Positions 9,029 to 17,400 of a stretch of 64,000 bases of DNA are shown one piece after another. The DNA is taken from NCBI RefSeq assembly GCF_002095385.1, contig NZ_MIPP01000012.1, positions 20,078 through 84,077 of the forward strand, in the 5' to 3' direction. The stretch comes from Pantoea eucrina (GTDB lineage Bacteria > Pseudomonadota > Gammaproteobacteria > Enterobacterales > Enterobacteriaceae). The notes beneath the pieces are model-generated. The model worked only from the letters and a program-made list of their open reading frames with translations. It searched no databases and was not told the DNA's origin. The number at the start of each line of letters is the position of its first letter. The stretch's first letter is position 1. The position numbers were made by a program, and so were the translations under genes.

Positions 9029-9733
9029 ATGTCCATTACACACTGGCAACAACGTTATGAACACTGGCTGCGGCTGAACTGGCAGCATGACGATAAGGCG
9101 CACGACACAGGGCATCTGCGTCGGGTCTGGATGAGCGCGGCGCGTATCATGCAGGAGACGCCTGCCGATGCCATGGTGGTACTGACCGCCAGCTACTTTC
9201 ACGACGTGGTGAATCTGCCGAAGAACCATCCGCAGCGTCATCTTGCCTCTACGTTTGCCGCTGAAGAGACGCGCCGTATTCTGCAGCAGGATTTTCCCGA
9301 TTTTCCCGCTGAACTTATAGATAGCGTGGCGCACGCGGTGCAGGCGCACAGTTTTAGTGCTGCCATTACGCCGCTGACCGCAGAAGCAAAAATTGTGCAG
9401 GATGCCGATCGTCTGGAGTCGCTGGGGGCTATCGGACTGGCACGCGTATTCTACACGGCTGGCGCACTGGGCCGGCCGCTGTTTGACAGTGACGATCCGC
9501 TGGGGCGCGATCGCGAGCTCGACGATGTGAAGTGGACGCTGGATCACTTTCAGAAAAAGCTGCTGCGCCTGCCTGAAACCATGCAAACGGCAGCGGGACG
9601 TCGTCTGGCTGAATATAACGCCGATTTTCTGGTGCACTATATGGCCAAACTCTGTGCCGAGCTGCAGGGGAACCTGGCGGGGGTTGATGAATCCGTGCTG
9701 CGCGACTTCTGCTGCACGTTACAGGAATATTAA
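9029..9733 (+). CDS. yedJ: HD-domain phosphohydrolase YedJ
   Basis: This 234-residue HD-superfamily protein has metal-binding residues in H25-D26-TGH29, in YFHD (H58-D59) and in the later QDADRLE. It matches E. coli YedJ through [17 protein letters not shown] and [21 protein letters not shown]-like blocks. It is predicted to hydrolyse a phosphorylated small molecule or nucleotide in the cytosol; the substrate is not established. SD AGGAG lies upstream. Confidence 0.9.
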   Translation: [234 protein letters not shown]

Positions 9734-9805
9734 ATTTTTATGACAGGCTGTTAACTGGCCTCATCTTCCGCTACGTTTGTGAAAAAAATAGCAGGGAGTG
9801 TGGAA

Positions 9806-10060
9806 ATGACTGAAACCGTGAACATTACGATAAAAATTGATCCGGCACTGAAAGAGGAGATTAAGCAGCTTGCCGCTGACAATCAGCTTTCAATGAGTCA
9901 GGAGATTGTTAACCGGCTGCAGGCGAGCCTGCAGAGTGCCCCGCAGCAGGAGACGGCGGTAGATAATCTGCACTCCGATGAGACGCCGGACGACCGGTTA
10001 AGCGCTACGGAACTGCGCCAGATCCGTGCGCTACTGAAAAAGAGCAAGAAGAAGAAGTAG
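9806..10060 (+). CDS. Arc-like ribbon-helix-helix DNA-binding protein
   Basis: This 84-residue protein has the ribbon-helix-helix signature VNITIKIDPALKEEIKQLA followed by SMSQEIVNRLQASL, like phage Arc repressor. A charged, Lys-rich tail follows (KKSKKKK). ATG 9806 was chosen because AGGGAG lies upstream; a GTG at 9779 is possible. It is probably a small transcription factor. No toxin-like partner adjoins it: yedJ is upstream and dcm converges. Confidence 0.75.
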   Translation: MTETVNITIKIDPALKEEIKQLAADNQLSMSQEIVNRLQASLQSAPQQETAVDNLHSDETPDDRLSATELRQIRALLKKSKKKK

Positions 10061-10067
10061 TCTCTGC

Positions 10068-10087
10068 CACCCGCCGCCCGGCGGGTG
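10068..10087. terminator. Hairpin between the Arc-like gene and dcm
   Basis: An 8-bp stem CACCCGCC / GGCGGGTG with a GCCC loop sits in the convergent gap. The T tract is poor (AGCTATTTCTT), so termination strength is uncertain. Confidence 0.5.
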
Positions 10088-10106
10088 AGCTATTTCTTAT
10101 GCGCGA

Positions 10107-11519
10107 TCAGCTATTAGCCTGCTCTGGCGCTTTCAGCCTGTAGTATTCAATCAGCGGCAGCAGTAATTTCGCTACCGCAGCAAATACCGGCACCACCACG
10201 GAATTGCCAAACTGACGATAGGCCTGGGTATCGGAGACCGGGATGCGGAACCGCGCTTCACCCGGCGCTTCAAACCCCATCAGGCGCGCGCACTCGCGCG
10301 GGCTCAGCCGGCGCGGTCGCCGCGCCATGTTCTCAGCAGCGGTAAAGTTCTGTTCACCCAGCGCGCGATCCCAGCCGCGATCGATCAGGATCTCCGAGCC
10401 ATCTTTGTAGTAGCGCGCTGAAAGCGTGCGCACGCAGCAGTGCGGATTCTGCGGATCGTTCAGGCCAAAGCCAAAGCCGTTGCCCTTCGCCTTGTGCTTT
10501 TGCGCATAGCGATAGAGGTAGTGCCAGAGCGTTGGCGACAGGGTATATTTTTCACCCGGATCTGCGTCCAGCAAACTCTGCAGTGGCGGCACCTGCGGCG
10601 GATAGAGCGCCGGCAACGCGCGCAGTGAAAAGGGCTGCTTAACGCCGCTATCGCGCCGGATGCCCACCAGCACAATGCGCTCACGGTGCTGCGGCAGAAA
10701 ATAGCGCGCGTCGATCACTTTGGCGTCCGGTGTGCCTTTATCATCCGCATCCGCCACGTCATAACCCAGCTCATCCAGCGTTGCCATAATAATGGCGAAG
10801 GTGCGGCCCTTATCGTGGCTCTTCAGATTCTTGACATTTTCCAGCACAAAAAACGCGGGCTTTTTAGCCGCGAGAATGCGCGCCACGTCAAAAAACAGCG
10901 TGCCCTGCGCCTCACACTCAAAGCCGTGCGCCCGGCCGAGCGCGTTCTTTTTACTGACGCCCGCCAGTGAAAAAGGCTGACAGGGAAAGCCAGCCAGCAG
11001 CACCTGGTGATCGGGGATAGCGCGATCGATATGCTGATAGATAGCCGCCTCCTCAGTGAGGCCGGCTGGCTGCGTGACGAGACGAATATCGGTATTGAAC
11101 CGGTGGCGCAGCGGATCGCAGTAGTGGTTCGCTTTATAGGTGCGGACCGCCTCTTTATTCCATTCGCTGGTAAAAACGCACTCGCCGCCGGCCTGCTCAA
11201 AGCCGCGCCGGATGCCGCCGATACCGGCAAAGAGATCGATAAACTGAAAGGCGGGCCTCTCATAGTGGGCCGGTCGCGATGGCAGCAGGGCGCGCAGGCT
11301 GGCGATCTCAGACGGCAGCAGCATTACCGACGCGGCTTTGCCACTGCGCAGACGGTTCAGCTTCGCCACGCTCCAGTGGCCTGTGCCGGCGGCGTTGAGG
11401 GTCTGCATCACATCGCGCGCCGCGTAGATATCCAGTACCTGCAGTAACAGCGCTAAATCATCCTGCGCAGCGGTTAATGAAGAGGGGGTAGCCGGTGCGG
11501 CGGGATCGGGAACGAGCAT
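10107..11519 (-). CDS. dcm: DNA cytosine-5 methyltransferase Dcm
   Basis: This 470-residue C5 cytosine methyltransferase (E. coli Dcm about 472) has motif I DLFAGIGG at 95-102, catalytic PCQP with Cys180, motif VI ENV near 228, and motifs IX/X near the C-terminus ([23 protein letters not shown]). The N-terminal ~85 residues correspond to the Dcm-specific extension. The predicted target is CCWGG. AAGGA precedes ATG 11519. It is divergent from vsr with 165 bp between them, whereas in E. coli the two genes overlap in one operon. Confidence 0.95.
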   Translation of the reverse strand: MLVPDPAAPATPSSLTAAQDDLALLLQVLDIYAARDVMQTLNAAGTGHWSVAKLNRLRSGKAASVMLLPSEIASLRALLPSRPAHYERPAFQFIDLFAGIGGIRRGFEQAGGECVFTSEWNKEAVRTYKANHYCDPLRHRFNTDIRLVTQPAGLTEEAAIYQHIDRAIPDHQVLLAGFPCQPFSLAGVSKKNALGRAHGFECEAQGTLFFDVARILAAKKPAFFVLENVKNLKSHDKGRTFAIIMATLDELGYDVADADDKGTPDAKVIDARYFLPQHRERIVLVGIRRDSGVKQPFSLRALPALYPPQVPPLQSLLDADPGEKYTLSPTLWHYLYRYAQKHKAKGNGFGFGLNDPQNPHCCVRTLSARYYKDGSEILIDRGWDRALGEQNFTAAENMARRPRRLSPRECARLMGFEAPGEARFRIPVSDTQAYRQFGNSVVVPVFAAVAKLLLPLIEYYRLKAPEQANS

Positions 11520-11684
11520 GCGTTTTTCCTTAACAGTTGAGCGACTATGCTACCACTCATCTGTCAGGGTTGAAATTAGCGCGTCGTGTCGCGCTGCGCG
11601 CCGTGCCGCACTCTTTTACGCCGCCGCTTTCGCTTTTGCCGTAAAACGCTAAAGTTGAATAGGCCCGCAGGAAAAGGAAACGGC

Positions 11685-12161
11685 ATGGCTGACGTTCACT
11701 CACAAGAGATCCGCAGTAAAAATATGCGCGCGATCCGAAATCAGGATACGGCGATTGAACAGCGCGTGGCCGCGATATTGAAAGATCGCGGCTTCAGCTT
11801 TCGCGTGCAGGATAAAGCGCTGCCGGGGCGGCCCGATTTCGTGCTGCCTGAGCAGCAGGCCATTATCTTTGTGCACGGCTGTTTCTGGCATCGTCATCAC
11901 TGCTATCTGTTTAAAATGCCCGCCACGCGCACCAGTTTCTGGAACGGCAAAATCAACAGTAACGTTGAGCGTGACCGGCGCTATGTGCAGCAGCTGCAGG
12001 AGACCGGCTGGAAGGTTCTGATTGTCTGGGAGTGCGCGCTGCGCGGTAAGCTGCGGCTGGATGACAATCAGCTGATTGAGCGCCTTGAGGAGTGGCTGCT
12101 GGCCGCCGGGCAGAGCGCGGAGCTGGATCACCAGGGATTGCATCATTACCAACCACTCTAG
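11685..12161 (+). CDS. vsr: Very-short-patch-repair endonuclease Vsr
   Basis: This 158-residue endonuclease nicks 5' of T in T:G mismatches left by deamination at Dcm sites. Catalytic Asp51 lies in GRPDFVLP, and FVHGCFWHRHHC (63-73) plus WECALRG provide the metal/zinc residues of the Vsr fold. The start MADVHSQEIRSKNMRAI gives the normal length; GAAAAGGAAA precedes it. It faces away from dcm, so the pair share an intergenic promoter region. Confidence 0.95.
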   Translation: MADVHSQEIRSKNMRAIRNQDTAIEQRVAAILKDRGFSFRVQDKALPGRPDFVLPEQQAIIFVHGCFWHRHHCYLFKMPATRTSFWNGKINSNVERDRRYVQQLQETGWKVLIVWECALRGKLRLDDNQLIERLEEWLLAAGQSAELDHQGLHHYQPL

Positions 12162-12231
12162 CCTGCGATGATTGCTTTACGCGGCAATAATCGTTTAGAT
12201 CACGTTTTTCTCTGGGACGCGGAGCACTACC

Positions 12232-12498
12232 ATGAGCAGTATTAAACTGACGGTCAGGCGGCTCTATCAGCTGCGTGACGAGCGGCTGGTGGCGACACAG
12301 GCCACGGCACGCATCTGGCTCGACGATCGGCTGATTGCCACAGAGGAGATCAGCGGCATGACCGAAAGTCCGGTGAGTAAATATCTGCACGCAGCGGATA
12401 CGCAGGGAAAAACGTTACGCGTTGAATGGGATTGTGAGGGCATCGCCGACATGTCGGTGACGTGGGTTGAGCGCTGCCCCTGTTGTCAGGAACACTAA
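12232..12498 (+). CDS. Hypothetical protein, 88 aa
   Basis: A small soluble protein with a predicted beta-rich core ([42 protein letters not shown]) and a C-terminal CPCC pair that could bind metal. SD GGAG precedes ATG 12232. It lies just upstream of yedI and ends 20 bp before the yedI start, so it may be co-transcribed. I do not recognise the family. Confidence 0.65.
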   Translation: MSSIKLTVRRLYQLRDERLVATQATARIWLDDRLIATEEISGMTESPVSKYLHAADTQGKTLRVEWDCEGIADMSVTWVERCPCCQEH

Positions 12499-12518
12499 CC
12501 GGAATAAGGATTACCATT

Positions 12519-13430
12519 TTGGCAGGAACCAGTTTACTTACGCTTCTGGATGATATTGCAACGCTGCTGGATGACATTTCAGTCATGGGCAAAGTTGCGG
12601 CAAAAAAAACCGCTGGCGTGCTGGGCGACGATTTGTCGCTTAATGCGCAGCAGGTCACGGGCGTCAAAGCCAATCGCGAATTGCCGGTGGTCTGGGGCGT
12701 TGCGAAAGGCTCATTTCTGAATAAGCTGATCCTGGTGCCGCTGGCGCTGGTGATTTCGGCGTTTGCTCCCTGGCTTATCACGCCGTTGCTGATGCTGGGG
12801 GGCGCCTACCTCTGCTATGAAGGGGTGGAAAAGGTGTTACACAGCCTGCAGCACGATAAAGAGGAAAAGAGCCCGGAAGCGCGTCAGCAGCGGCTCGACA
12901 GCCTGGCACAGCAGGATCCGCGCGCGTATGAAAAGAGCAAGGTCAAAGGTGCGGTACGCACTGACTTTATTCTTTCAGCGGAGATCGTGGCGATTACGCT
13001 GGGCATCGTGTCAGAGGCGCCGCTGCTTAATCAGGTGCTGATCCTCGCCGGTATCGCCATTCTGGTGACCATCGGTGTCTATGGCATTGTGGCGATGATT
13101 GTGAAAATCGATGACCTCGGCTACTGGCTGCGGGAAAAGTCCTCTTCACTGGCGCAGGCAGTGGGCGGTTTTCTGCTGGCGATGGCGCCGTGGCTGATGA
13201 AGATTCTTACCGTCGTCGGCACGCTGGCGATGTTTCTGGTGGGCGGCGGCATTATTGTGCATGGTATCACGCCGCTGCATCACGCTATCAGCGAATACAG
13301 CAGCGGCTTTAACGGTCTGGTTTCCGGCCTGCTGAGTAACGGGGCCAATCTGGTGCTTGGGTTTATTGTCGGCGCGATTGTGCTGCTGGTGGTTAACCTG
13401 ATCGCTAAAGTTCGCGGTAAGTCGGCATAA
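12519..13430 (+). CDS. yedI: DUF808 inner membrane protein YedI (TTG start)
   Basis: This 303-residue polytopic protein matches E. coli YedI (305 aa) from its first residues ([33 protein letters not shown]). It has about six hydrophobic segments, with a soluble charged loop around residues 115-155. I chose TTG 12519: ATAAGGA ends 8 nt before it and the resulting N-terminus matches the family. The alternative ATG at 12483 lies inside the upstream gene. Function is unknown. Confidence 0.88.
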   Translation: MAGTSLLTLLDDIATLLDDISVMGKVAAKKTAGVLGDDLSLNAQQVTGVKANRELPVVWGVAKGSFLNKLILVPLALVISAFAPWLITPLLMLGGAYLCYEGVEKVLHSLQHDKEEKSPEARQQRLDSLAQQDPRAYEKSKVKGAVRTDFILSAEIVAITLGIVSEAPLLNQVLILAGIAILVTIGVYGIVAMIVKIDDLGYWLREKSSSLAQAVGGFLLAMAPWLMKILTVVGTLAMFLVGGGIIVHGITPLHHAISEYSSGFNGLVSGLLSNGANLVLGFIVGAIVLLVVNLIAKVRGKSA

Positions 13431-13521
13431 CAGGCCAGCGCGGCGAGCGGCGCACAAGCCGCTTACCGCTTATCTCTGGCAATGCGATATAACGCGCGGC
13501 ACACTAATTTTCAGGAGAGTG

Positions 13522-13656
13522 ATGATGAACGACGATATGTTTGAATTTGATATCGATGCCCAGCTGGAACAGGCTGAAGCGAAAGCGGCGGAAAAAGCCA
13601 GCGAAGTGCCGGCTGAACTCAGTGATGATGCTGAGTGCGAAGGCTGCAAAATCTGA
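13522..13656 (+). CDS. Small acidic protein, 44 aa
   Basis: A short frame with SD CAGGAGA encodes MMNDDMFEFDIDAQ, an Ala/Glu-rich helix (LEQAEAKAAEKASEVPAEL), and ends ECEGCKI with a CxxC pair. ATG 13525 is an alternative start. It is followed 20 bp later by a clear terminator, which supports a real transcription unit. I do not recognise a family. Confidence 0.65.
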   Translation: MMNDDMFEFDIDAQLEQAEAKAAEKASEVPAELSDDAECEGCKI

Positions 13657-13676
13657 CGATCGCAGCTAAAAATTTC

Positions 13677-13708
13677 AAAGCCGGTAATAAACATTACCGG
13701 CTTTGTTT
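13677..13708 (+). terminator. Intrinsic terminator after the 44-aa gene
   Basis: A 12-bp stem AAAGCCGGTAAT / ATTACCGGCTTT with an AAAC loop, followed by GTTT. Confidence 0.85.
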
Positions 13709-13833
13709 ATGAACCAGATTTTGCACTGCTTATTCCTCTTTTATCACACTAATAACATTATCCTATAGGCAAATTGTCTGTCCGGCTGCTATACCTTTAA
13801 GCGTTCAATCAACGGTAAAAGGGAGGGCGCGGT

Positions 13834-14013
13834 ATGACCTTTGCAGTGAGTGATGAAGTTCAGCACAAACAGGGCGGACCCACGATGGTGGTAACCGGCT
13901 ATGCCAGCGGAATGGTTGAGTGTCGTTGGTATGATGGCTATAGCGTGCGCCGTGAGGCATTCCATAGTGATGAACTGAGTCACATGACTACGGAATCCCG
14001 GCTCGCCAGCTGA
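13834..14013 (+). CDS. yodC: YodC family small protein
   Basis: This 59-residue protein matches E. coli YodC closely (VSDEVQHKQGGPTMVVTGY, SGMVECRWYDGYSVRREAFH). The family (DUF2158) is a small SH3-like beta barrel of unknown function. SD GGGAGG precedes ATG 13834. Neighbourhood with yedI and yedP is conserved. Confidence 0.92.
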   Translation: MTFAVSDEVQHKQGGPTMVVTGYASGMVECRWYDGYSVRREAFHSDELSHMTTESRLAS

Positions 14014-14020
14014 ATCTGGT

Positions 14021-14041
14021 CGGGACGGTTTCGCCGTCCCG
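14021..14041. terminator. Hairpin between yodC and gpgS
   Basis: An 8-bp stem CGGGACGG / CCGTCCCG with a TTTCG loop in the convergent gap. No U tract follows on the plus strand, so it is only a possible terminator. Confidence 0.45.
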
Positions 14042-14048
14042 AATCCCG

Positions 14049-15269
14049 TTACACTTTTCCCTCGTTATCTTCTTCCACCGCCTGGTAAATCCGCTGCAGA
14101 ATATCCGGAAACGCCGACTGAACGCGACTCCAGCTCGGAATAAAGGGCTTATCGTTGGGGCGTTCAATAAATGACTGACCGGCGTCGAGAATGGCCTGGG
14201 TAAACATCTCCACCGCCGCTTCCTCTTTATGCTGATCGAACGACAGGCCGTTCATGGTTGCTTCATGCCGGTAGATCTCCATCATATCCAGCGCGTTACG
14301 GTAATAAGTCGCCTTCAGCACGCGAAACGAATCGCTGGTCAGCGGCACGCCCATGGTCGCCAGCTTGCGCAGCAGCGACTGGACAATATCGCTGCTCATG
14401 CGCTTCAGCCCCCCGGTACCATCCTCTTCGGCCAGCGGCTGATGCTTGTGGTCATAGTGATCGGCGATCTCGACCTGACAGCTCTGTCGGGTCGTATAGT
14501 TGCGATAGATCTCAGACAGCACGCCGATCTCCAGCCCCCAGTCGCCAGGGATCTTAATGCCGTTAAGCACATGGGTGCGCATGGCGAATTCGCCGGAGAG
14601 GGGATAGCGAAAGCTGCTGAGGTAGTCGAGATATTCGGAGTGGCCATATACCTGCTGCAGCGAACGCAGCATCGGTCCGACCAGCAGACGGCCGACGCGG
14701 CCATTGAGCTTGCCATCCGCGACGCGCGCATAAAACCCTTTGCAAAACTCATACTGAAACGCCGGGTTGGCCAGCGGATAGAGCAGACGCGCCAGCATGC
14801 CGCGCTCATAGGTCACGATATCGCAGTCATGCAGCGCCACGCACTGGGTGCGATCGGACGCCAGGGTGTAACCGGTACAGAACCAGACGTTGCGTCCTTT
14901 GCCCGGCTGGCTGGGCGAGAGACCCTCTTTATCCAGCTCAGCATCAATAGCTTTCAGGCGCGGCCCGTCATTCCACAGAATGCGGTGCCGCTGGGGCAGG
15001 CGTGAGAAGAAGTCGCGGGCAAACAGAAACTGATCGCGATCGGCGCGATCGAGACCAATCACAATCTCTTCCAGATAGGGCACCTGCGCCAGTTCATTAA
15101 CAATATTATCCAGCGCCGGGCCCTCCAGTTCGGAGAACAGCGAGGGCAGGATCAGGCCCATCTTGCGCCGGCGGGCAAACTGCACCATCTCTTTTTCCAG
15201 CGACTCCACGCGGCGATGGGTGAGGTTATGGAAATTCGTAATCACGCCATTCTGATAAAAATCACTCAT
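14049..15269 (-). CDS. gpgS: Glucosyl-3-phosphoglycerate synthase-like glycosyltransferase
   Basis: This 406-residue GT-A glycosyltransferase has GLILPSLFSELEGPALDNIV near the N-terminus (nucleotide-sugar fold) and a metal-binding DCD at 148-150 in ALHDCDIV. A long C-terminal domain matches GT81-type glucosyl-3-phosphoglycerate synthases. It would join NDP-glucose and 3-phosphoglycerate, and the adjacent YedP-type phosphatase would yield glucosylglycerate, an osmolyte. A mannosyl product is possible. The gene ends 15 bp after the yedP stop, in one operon with yedP upstream? No: the two are both leftward and yedP lies upstream by 15 bp. Confidence 0.8.
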   Translation of the reverse strand: MSDFYQNGVITNFHNLTHRRVESLEKEMVQFARRRKMGLILPSLFSELEGPALDNIVNELAQVPYLEEIVIGLDRADRDQFLFARDFFSRLPQRHRILWNDGPRLKAIDAELDKEGLSPSQPGKGRNVWFCTGYTLASDRTQCVALHDCDIVTYERGMLARLLYPLANPAFQYEFCKGFYARVADGKLNGRVGRLLVGPMLRSLQQVYGHSEYLDYLSSFRYPLSGEFAMRTHVLNGIKIPGDWGLEIGVLSEIYRNYTTRQSCQVEIADHYDHKHQPLAEEDGTGGLKRMSSDIVQSLLRKLATMGVPLTSDSFRVLKATYYRNALDMMEIYRHEATMNGLSFDQHKEEAAVEMFTQAILDAGQSFIERPNDKPFIPSWSRVQSAFPDILQRIYQAVEEDNEGKV

Positions 15270-15284
15270 CGTCTCATCCTCTGA

Positions 15285-16085
15285 TTACGGCTTATGGGGG
15301 GCCAGAAAGTGTTCTATGCCTTCGCTCCAGCCCTCTGGTCCGGTTTGTGCTGTGCGATAGATATGGTCGCTATCGGTACGGCTAAGTGTAACCGGTGACT
15401 TGCTGAAGCCTTTGATAATGACCGCGTAGTCCGCCTGCTCCAGCATCGGGATATCATTGGGGCCGTCACCCAGACCCAGCGTTATCCGGCTTACGCCATC
15501 CTGCTGCATCAGCTGCTGCTGCAGCTGCGTCAGCGCGATACCTTTACCGCAGTTTTCCGGCATCACGTGCCAGAAGCGGCCGCCCTGCGTCAGAGCAAGC
15601 TGATGCCGGGCCAGTGCGGCGCGAAACGCCTCCAGCTTATCGCTCTCGTCGCGCCACAAAATCACCTCCGAGGCGTCACGCAGGCGGCTTAGCCGGGCGT
15701 CACTCAGCGCCAGACCGGTAAAGCTCGCCACGTCGCTATCACTGAGATCGTGAAAACCGGTAAAGCGAAATTCCGTTTTCAGCGCGGCCAGCGTGTCGCA
15801 CAGCGCCAGATAGTCAGCGCCTGGCTCATCATTAACCGTAACGTCATCGCCAAAGCTGATGCGGGCACCATTTTCAGCGATAAACGGCGCTCCGCCTAAA
15901 CCCAGGCGCTTCTGCAGCGGGATAATCTCTGCAGCGGTTTTACTGGAGCAGAGCACTACCGGGATCTGGCGTGCGGCAAAATAGTCCAGCCACGGGCGGG
16001 CAGCTTCCCAGTTGTAATCGTGGTGATCCAGCAGCGAGCCGTCCAGGTCGGTTACCACCAGCAGGGGGGAATCGGGATCAATCAT
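15285..16085 (-). CDS. yedP: Mannosyl/glucosyl-3-phosphoglycerate phosphatase YedP
   Basis: This 266-residue HAD-superfamily phosphatase has the nucleophile motif VVTDLDGSLLD (residues ~8-18), VLCSS in motif II, a C2-type cap, and GDGPNDIPML near the C-terminus (motif IV). E. coli YedP is 271 aa. I chose ATG 16085: AAGGAG lies 7 nt upstream of it but only 1 nt from the ATG at 16091. It is the promoter-proximal gene of a yedP-gpgS operon, which supports a role in dephosphorylating the GpgS product. Confidence 0.9.
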   Translation of the reverse strand: MIDPDSPLLVVTDLDGSLLDHHDYNWEAARPWLDYFAARQIPVVLCSSKTAAEIIPLQKRLGLGGAPFIAENGARISFGDDVTVNDEPGADYLALCDTLAALKTEFRFTGFHDLSDSDVASFTGLALSDARLSRLRDASEVILWRDESDKLEAFRAALARHQLALTQGGRFWHVMPENCGKGIALTQLQQQLMQQDGVSRITLGLGDGPNDIPMLEQADYAVIIKGFSKSPVTLSRTDSDHIYRTAQTGPEGWSEGIEHFLAPHKP

Positions 16086-16327
16086 CGTCATACTCCTTAC
16101 ACCACAGAGGTGAGTAAAGCAGAGAGTAATCAGTATAATAGCGTTATGACGATTGCACGTTTTTCCGGCGTACCGAACGCGACAACCAGGAATAATCTTA
16201 AAAGGCAGCGCGACGCCAGCTACCGGTGCATGAAGTGTGCAGGGTGAAGCGCAGACCGCGCGGCTCTCTGGCCGGTTTAACGCCAGAAGATATGCATATT
16301 TCTGCACTTTATATGCACAAATGCCGG

Positions 16328-16355
16328 TTGCCTTCATACATAGTGAGCGTAATCT
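16328..16355 (+). promoter_or_regulatory. Predicted dsrA promoter
   Basis: A -35-like TTGCCT (16328-16333) and a -10-like TAATCT (16350-16355) are separated by 16 bp, just upstream of the conserved DsrA sequence. Each box matches consensus at four of six positions. E. coli dsrA has a strong temperature-responsive promoter in this position. Confidence 0.5.
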
Positions 16356-16357
16356 GA

Positions 16358-16428
16358 AACGGCATTACCGTTTCCTGGTGTAACGAATCCATTGATAAAT
16401 TTAACCCGGCCTGAGCCGGGTTTTTTTT
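16358..16428 (+). ncRNA. dsrA: Small regulatory RNA DsrA
   Basis: Bases 16371-16388 read TTTCCTGGTGTAACGAAT, the same 18 nt found in E. coli DsrA where it pairs with the rpoS leader. An A/U-rich segment follows, then a terminator hairpin AACCCGGC-CTGA-GCCGGGTT with eight T. The position between yedP and yodD, close to dsrB and rcsA, is exactly the E. coli position. DsrA with Hfq activates rpoS translation and represses hns. The middle stem-loop of E. coli DsrA is shortened or absent, so the RNA is predicted to be about 70 nt instead of 87. The 5' end is estimated. Confidence 0.87.
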
Positions 16429-16437
16429 AAATCACTC

Positions 16438-16614
16438 TCAGCGATTCGCTTCGCAAAAGCTGCAATCGTGAATATCCACTTCGCACTGTTCAGAAAGGCA
16501 GCGCGCCTGATCCACGGTTTTACCCGATGAATCAAACCACTCCGGGTCGCGCTCTTTTTCCTGTTCCGGATTGCCTGCCGGAAGGGAGCGAGGGCGGGTT
16601 TCTTCTGCACGCAT
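16438..16614 (-). CDS. yodD: YodD-like small protein, 58 aa
   Basis: A 58-residue frame with SD GGAG 7 nt before ATG 16614. The C-terminus CEVDIHDCSFCEANR resembles the DIHDFSVSEVNR end of E. coli YodD, a peroxide/stress-induced protein. The position between dsrA and dsrB is also that of yodD in E. coli. The N-terminal half is acidic/polar and little conserved. Here four Cys are clustered near the C-terminus (CLSEQC...CSFC), which could bind metal or respond to redox state. Confidence 0.72.
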   Translation of the reverse strand: MRAEETRPRSLPAGNPEQEKERDPEWFDSSGKTVDQARCLSEQCEVDIHDCSFCEANR

Positions 16615-16695
16615 ACGGGGACTCCGTAAAGCCAGGGTGGGTCTTGAGTATAGTGCGGCACGCGCATACGCGCATACGCGCGCAGCGCGACAGGC

Positions 16696-16721
16696 AAAAA
16701 AAAAGCCCGCGCTGCGCGGGC
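16696..16721 (-). terminator. Strong leftward intrinsic terminator without an obvious gene
   Basis: A GC-only stem GCCCGC / GCGGGC (16705-16710 and 16716-16721) is followed, reading the minus strand, by nine T. No minus-strand reading frame lies to its right before the chemoreceptor gene at 17401, and the strand between is occupied by rightward genes. Confidence 0.75.
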
Positions 16722-16932
16722 AAAAATCCTTGTTACTTTTAGGTTGGCTGCTTCTTTGGGGTTGATGCAGCGAAATGATGATAGGCGTTTTCTCCGTCAG
16801 GCTTCTCGCTGCAAAACGTTAAGAGAGTGAAAAAGCGGCTTTTGACAGTTCTTTACCTGACGTCGCTCCTGTTTTTACCAGAAGCAGCTATGCTTAACGC
16901 TGTTTGATTATTATTGATAACAAGGAGTTAGT

Positions 16933-17091
16933 ATGGATTTGCTGCGCATTATTATCGCTATTTTGCTGCCACCGCTGGGCGTATTCATGCAGGTAGGTTT
17001 TGGCGGAGCGTTCTGGCTGAACATTCTGCTGACGCTGTGTGGCTATATTCCCGGCATCGTCCACGCTGTCTGGGTTATCGCCCGTCGCTGA
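16933..17091 (+). CDS. Pmp3/YqaE-family small membrane protein
   Basis: This 52-residue protein has two hydrophobic segments: MDLLRIIIAILLPPLGVFMQ and ILLTLCGYIPGIVHAVWVI. This is the Pmp3/YqaE/Sna3 pattern with the conserved LPPLGV and GYIPGIxHA motifs. These proteins sit in the cytoplasmic membrane and are linked to osmotic, cold or stationary-phase stress and membrane potential. AAGGAG precedes ATG 16933. It is inserted between yodD and dsrB relative to E. coli. Confidence 0.92.
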   Translation: MDLLRIIIAILLPPLGVFMQVGFGGAFWLNILLTLCGYIPGIVHAVWVIARR

Positions 17092-17156
17092 TCGCGATCA
17101 CTATTTCGCCGCCTGTTTACGGTACACTGGCGCAAAACAGTCGCTGAGAGGTTGCA

Positions 17157-17351
17157 ATGCAGGCAGGTGAACGCGTAACGGTGAAAACAGACGGCGGCCC
17201 GCGCCGCGCAGGTAAACTGCTGGCGGTGGAGCCGTTTAACGAAGGGACCATGTATCTGGTGGCGCTGGAGGACTATCCGCTGGGCATCTGGTTTTTTAAC
17301 GAAAGCGACCACGCCGAAGGCGTATTTGTTGAGCCTGAAAGCACCGGCTGA
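17157..17351 (+). CDS. dsrB: DsrB family protein
   Basis: This 64-residue protein matches E. coli DsrB ([37 protein letters not shown]). It is a small beta-rich protein of unknown function whose gene is RpoS-dependent in E. coli. GAGAGG precedes ATG 17157. Its position between yodD and the rcsA side is conserved. Confidence 0.93.
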   Translation: MQAGERVTVKTDGGPRRAGKLLAVEPFNEGTMYLVALEDYPLGIWFFNESDHAEGVFVEPESTG

Positions 17352-17400
17352 GCAAACCAAACCGCGCGCCCCGTCTGACGCTTCAGCGGGGCGCGTGCTG

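Noticed and set aside
16401..16697. A 98-codon minus-strand frame over dsrA and yodD
   Set aside because: It overlaps dsrA, lacks a ribosome binding site, and another frame encodes the YodD-like protein with good start and synteny.
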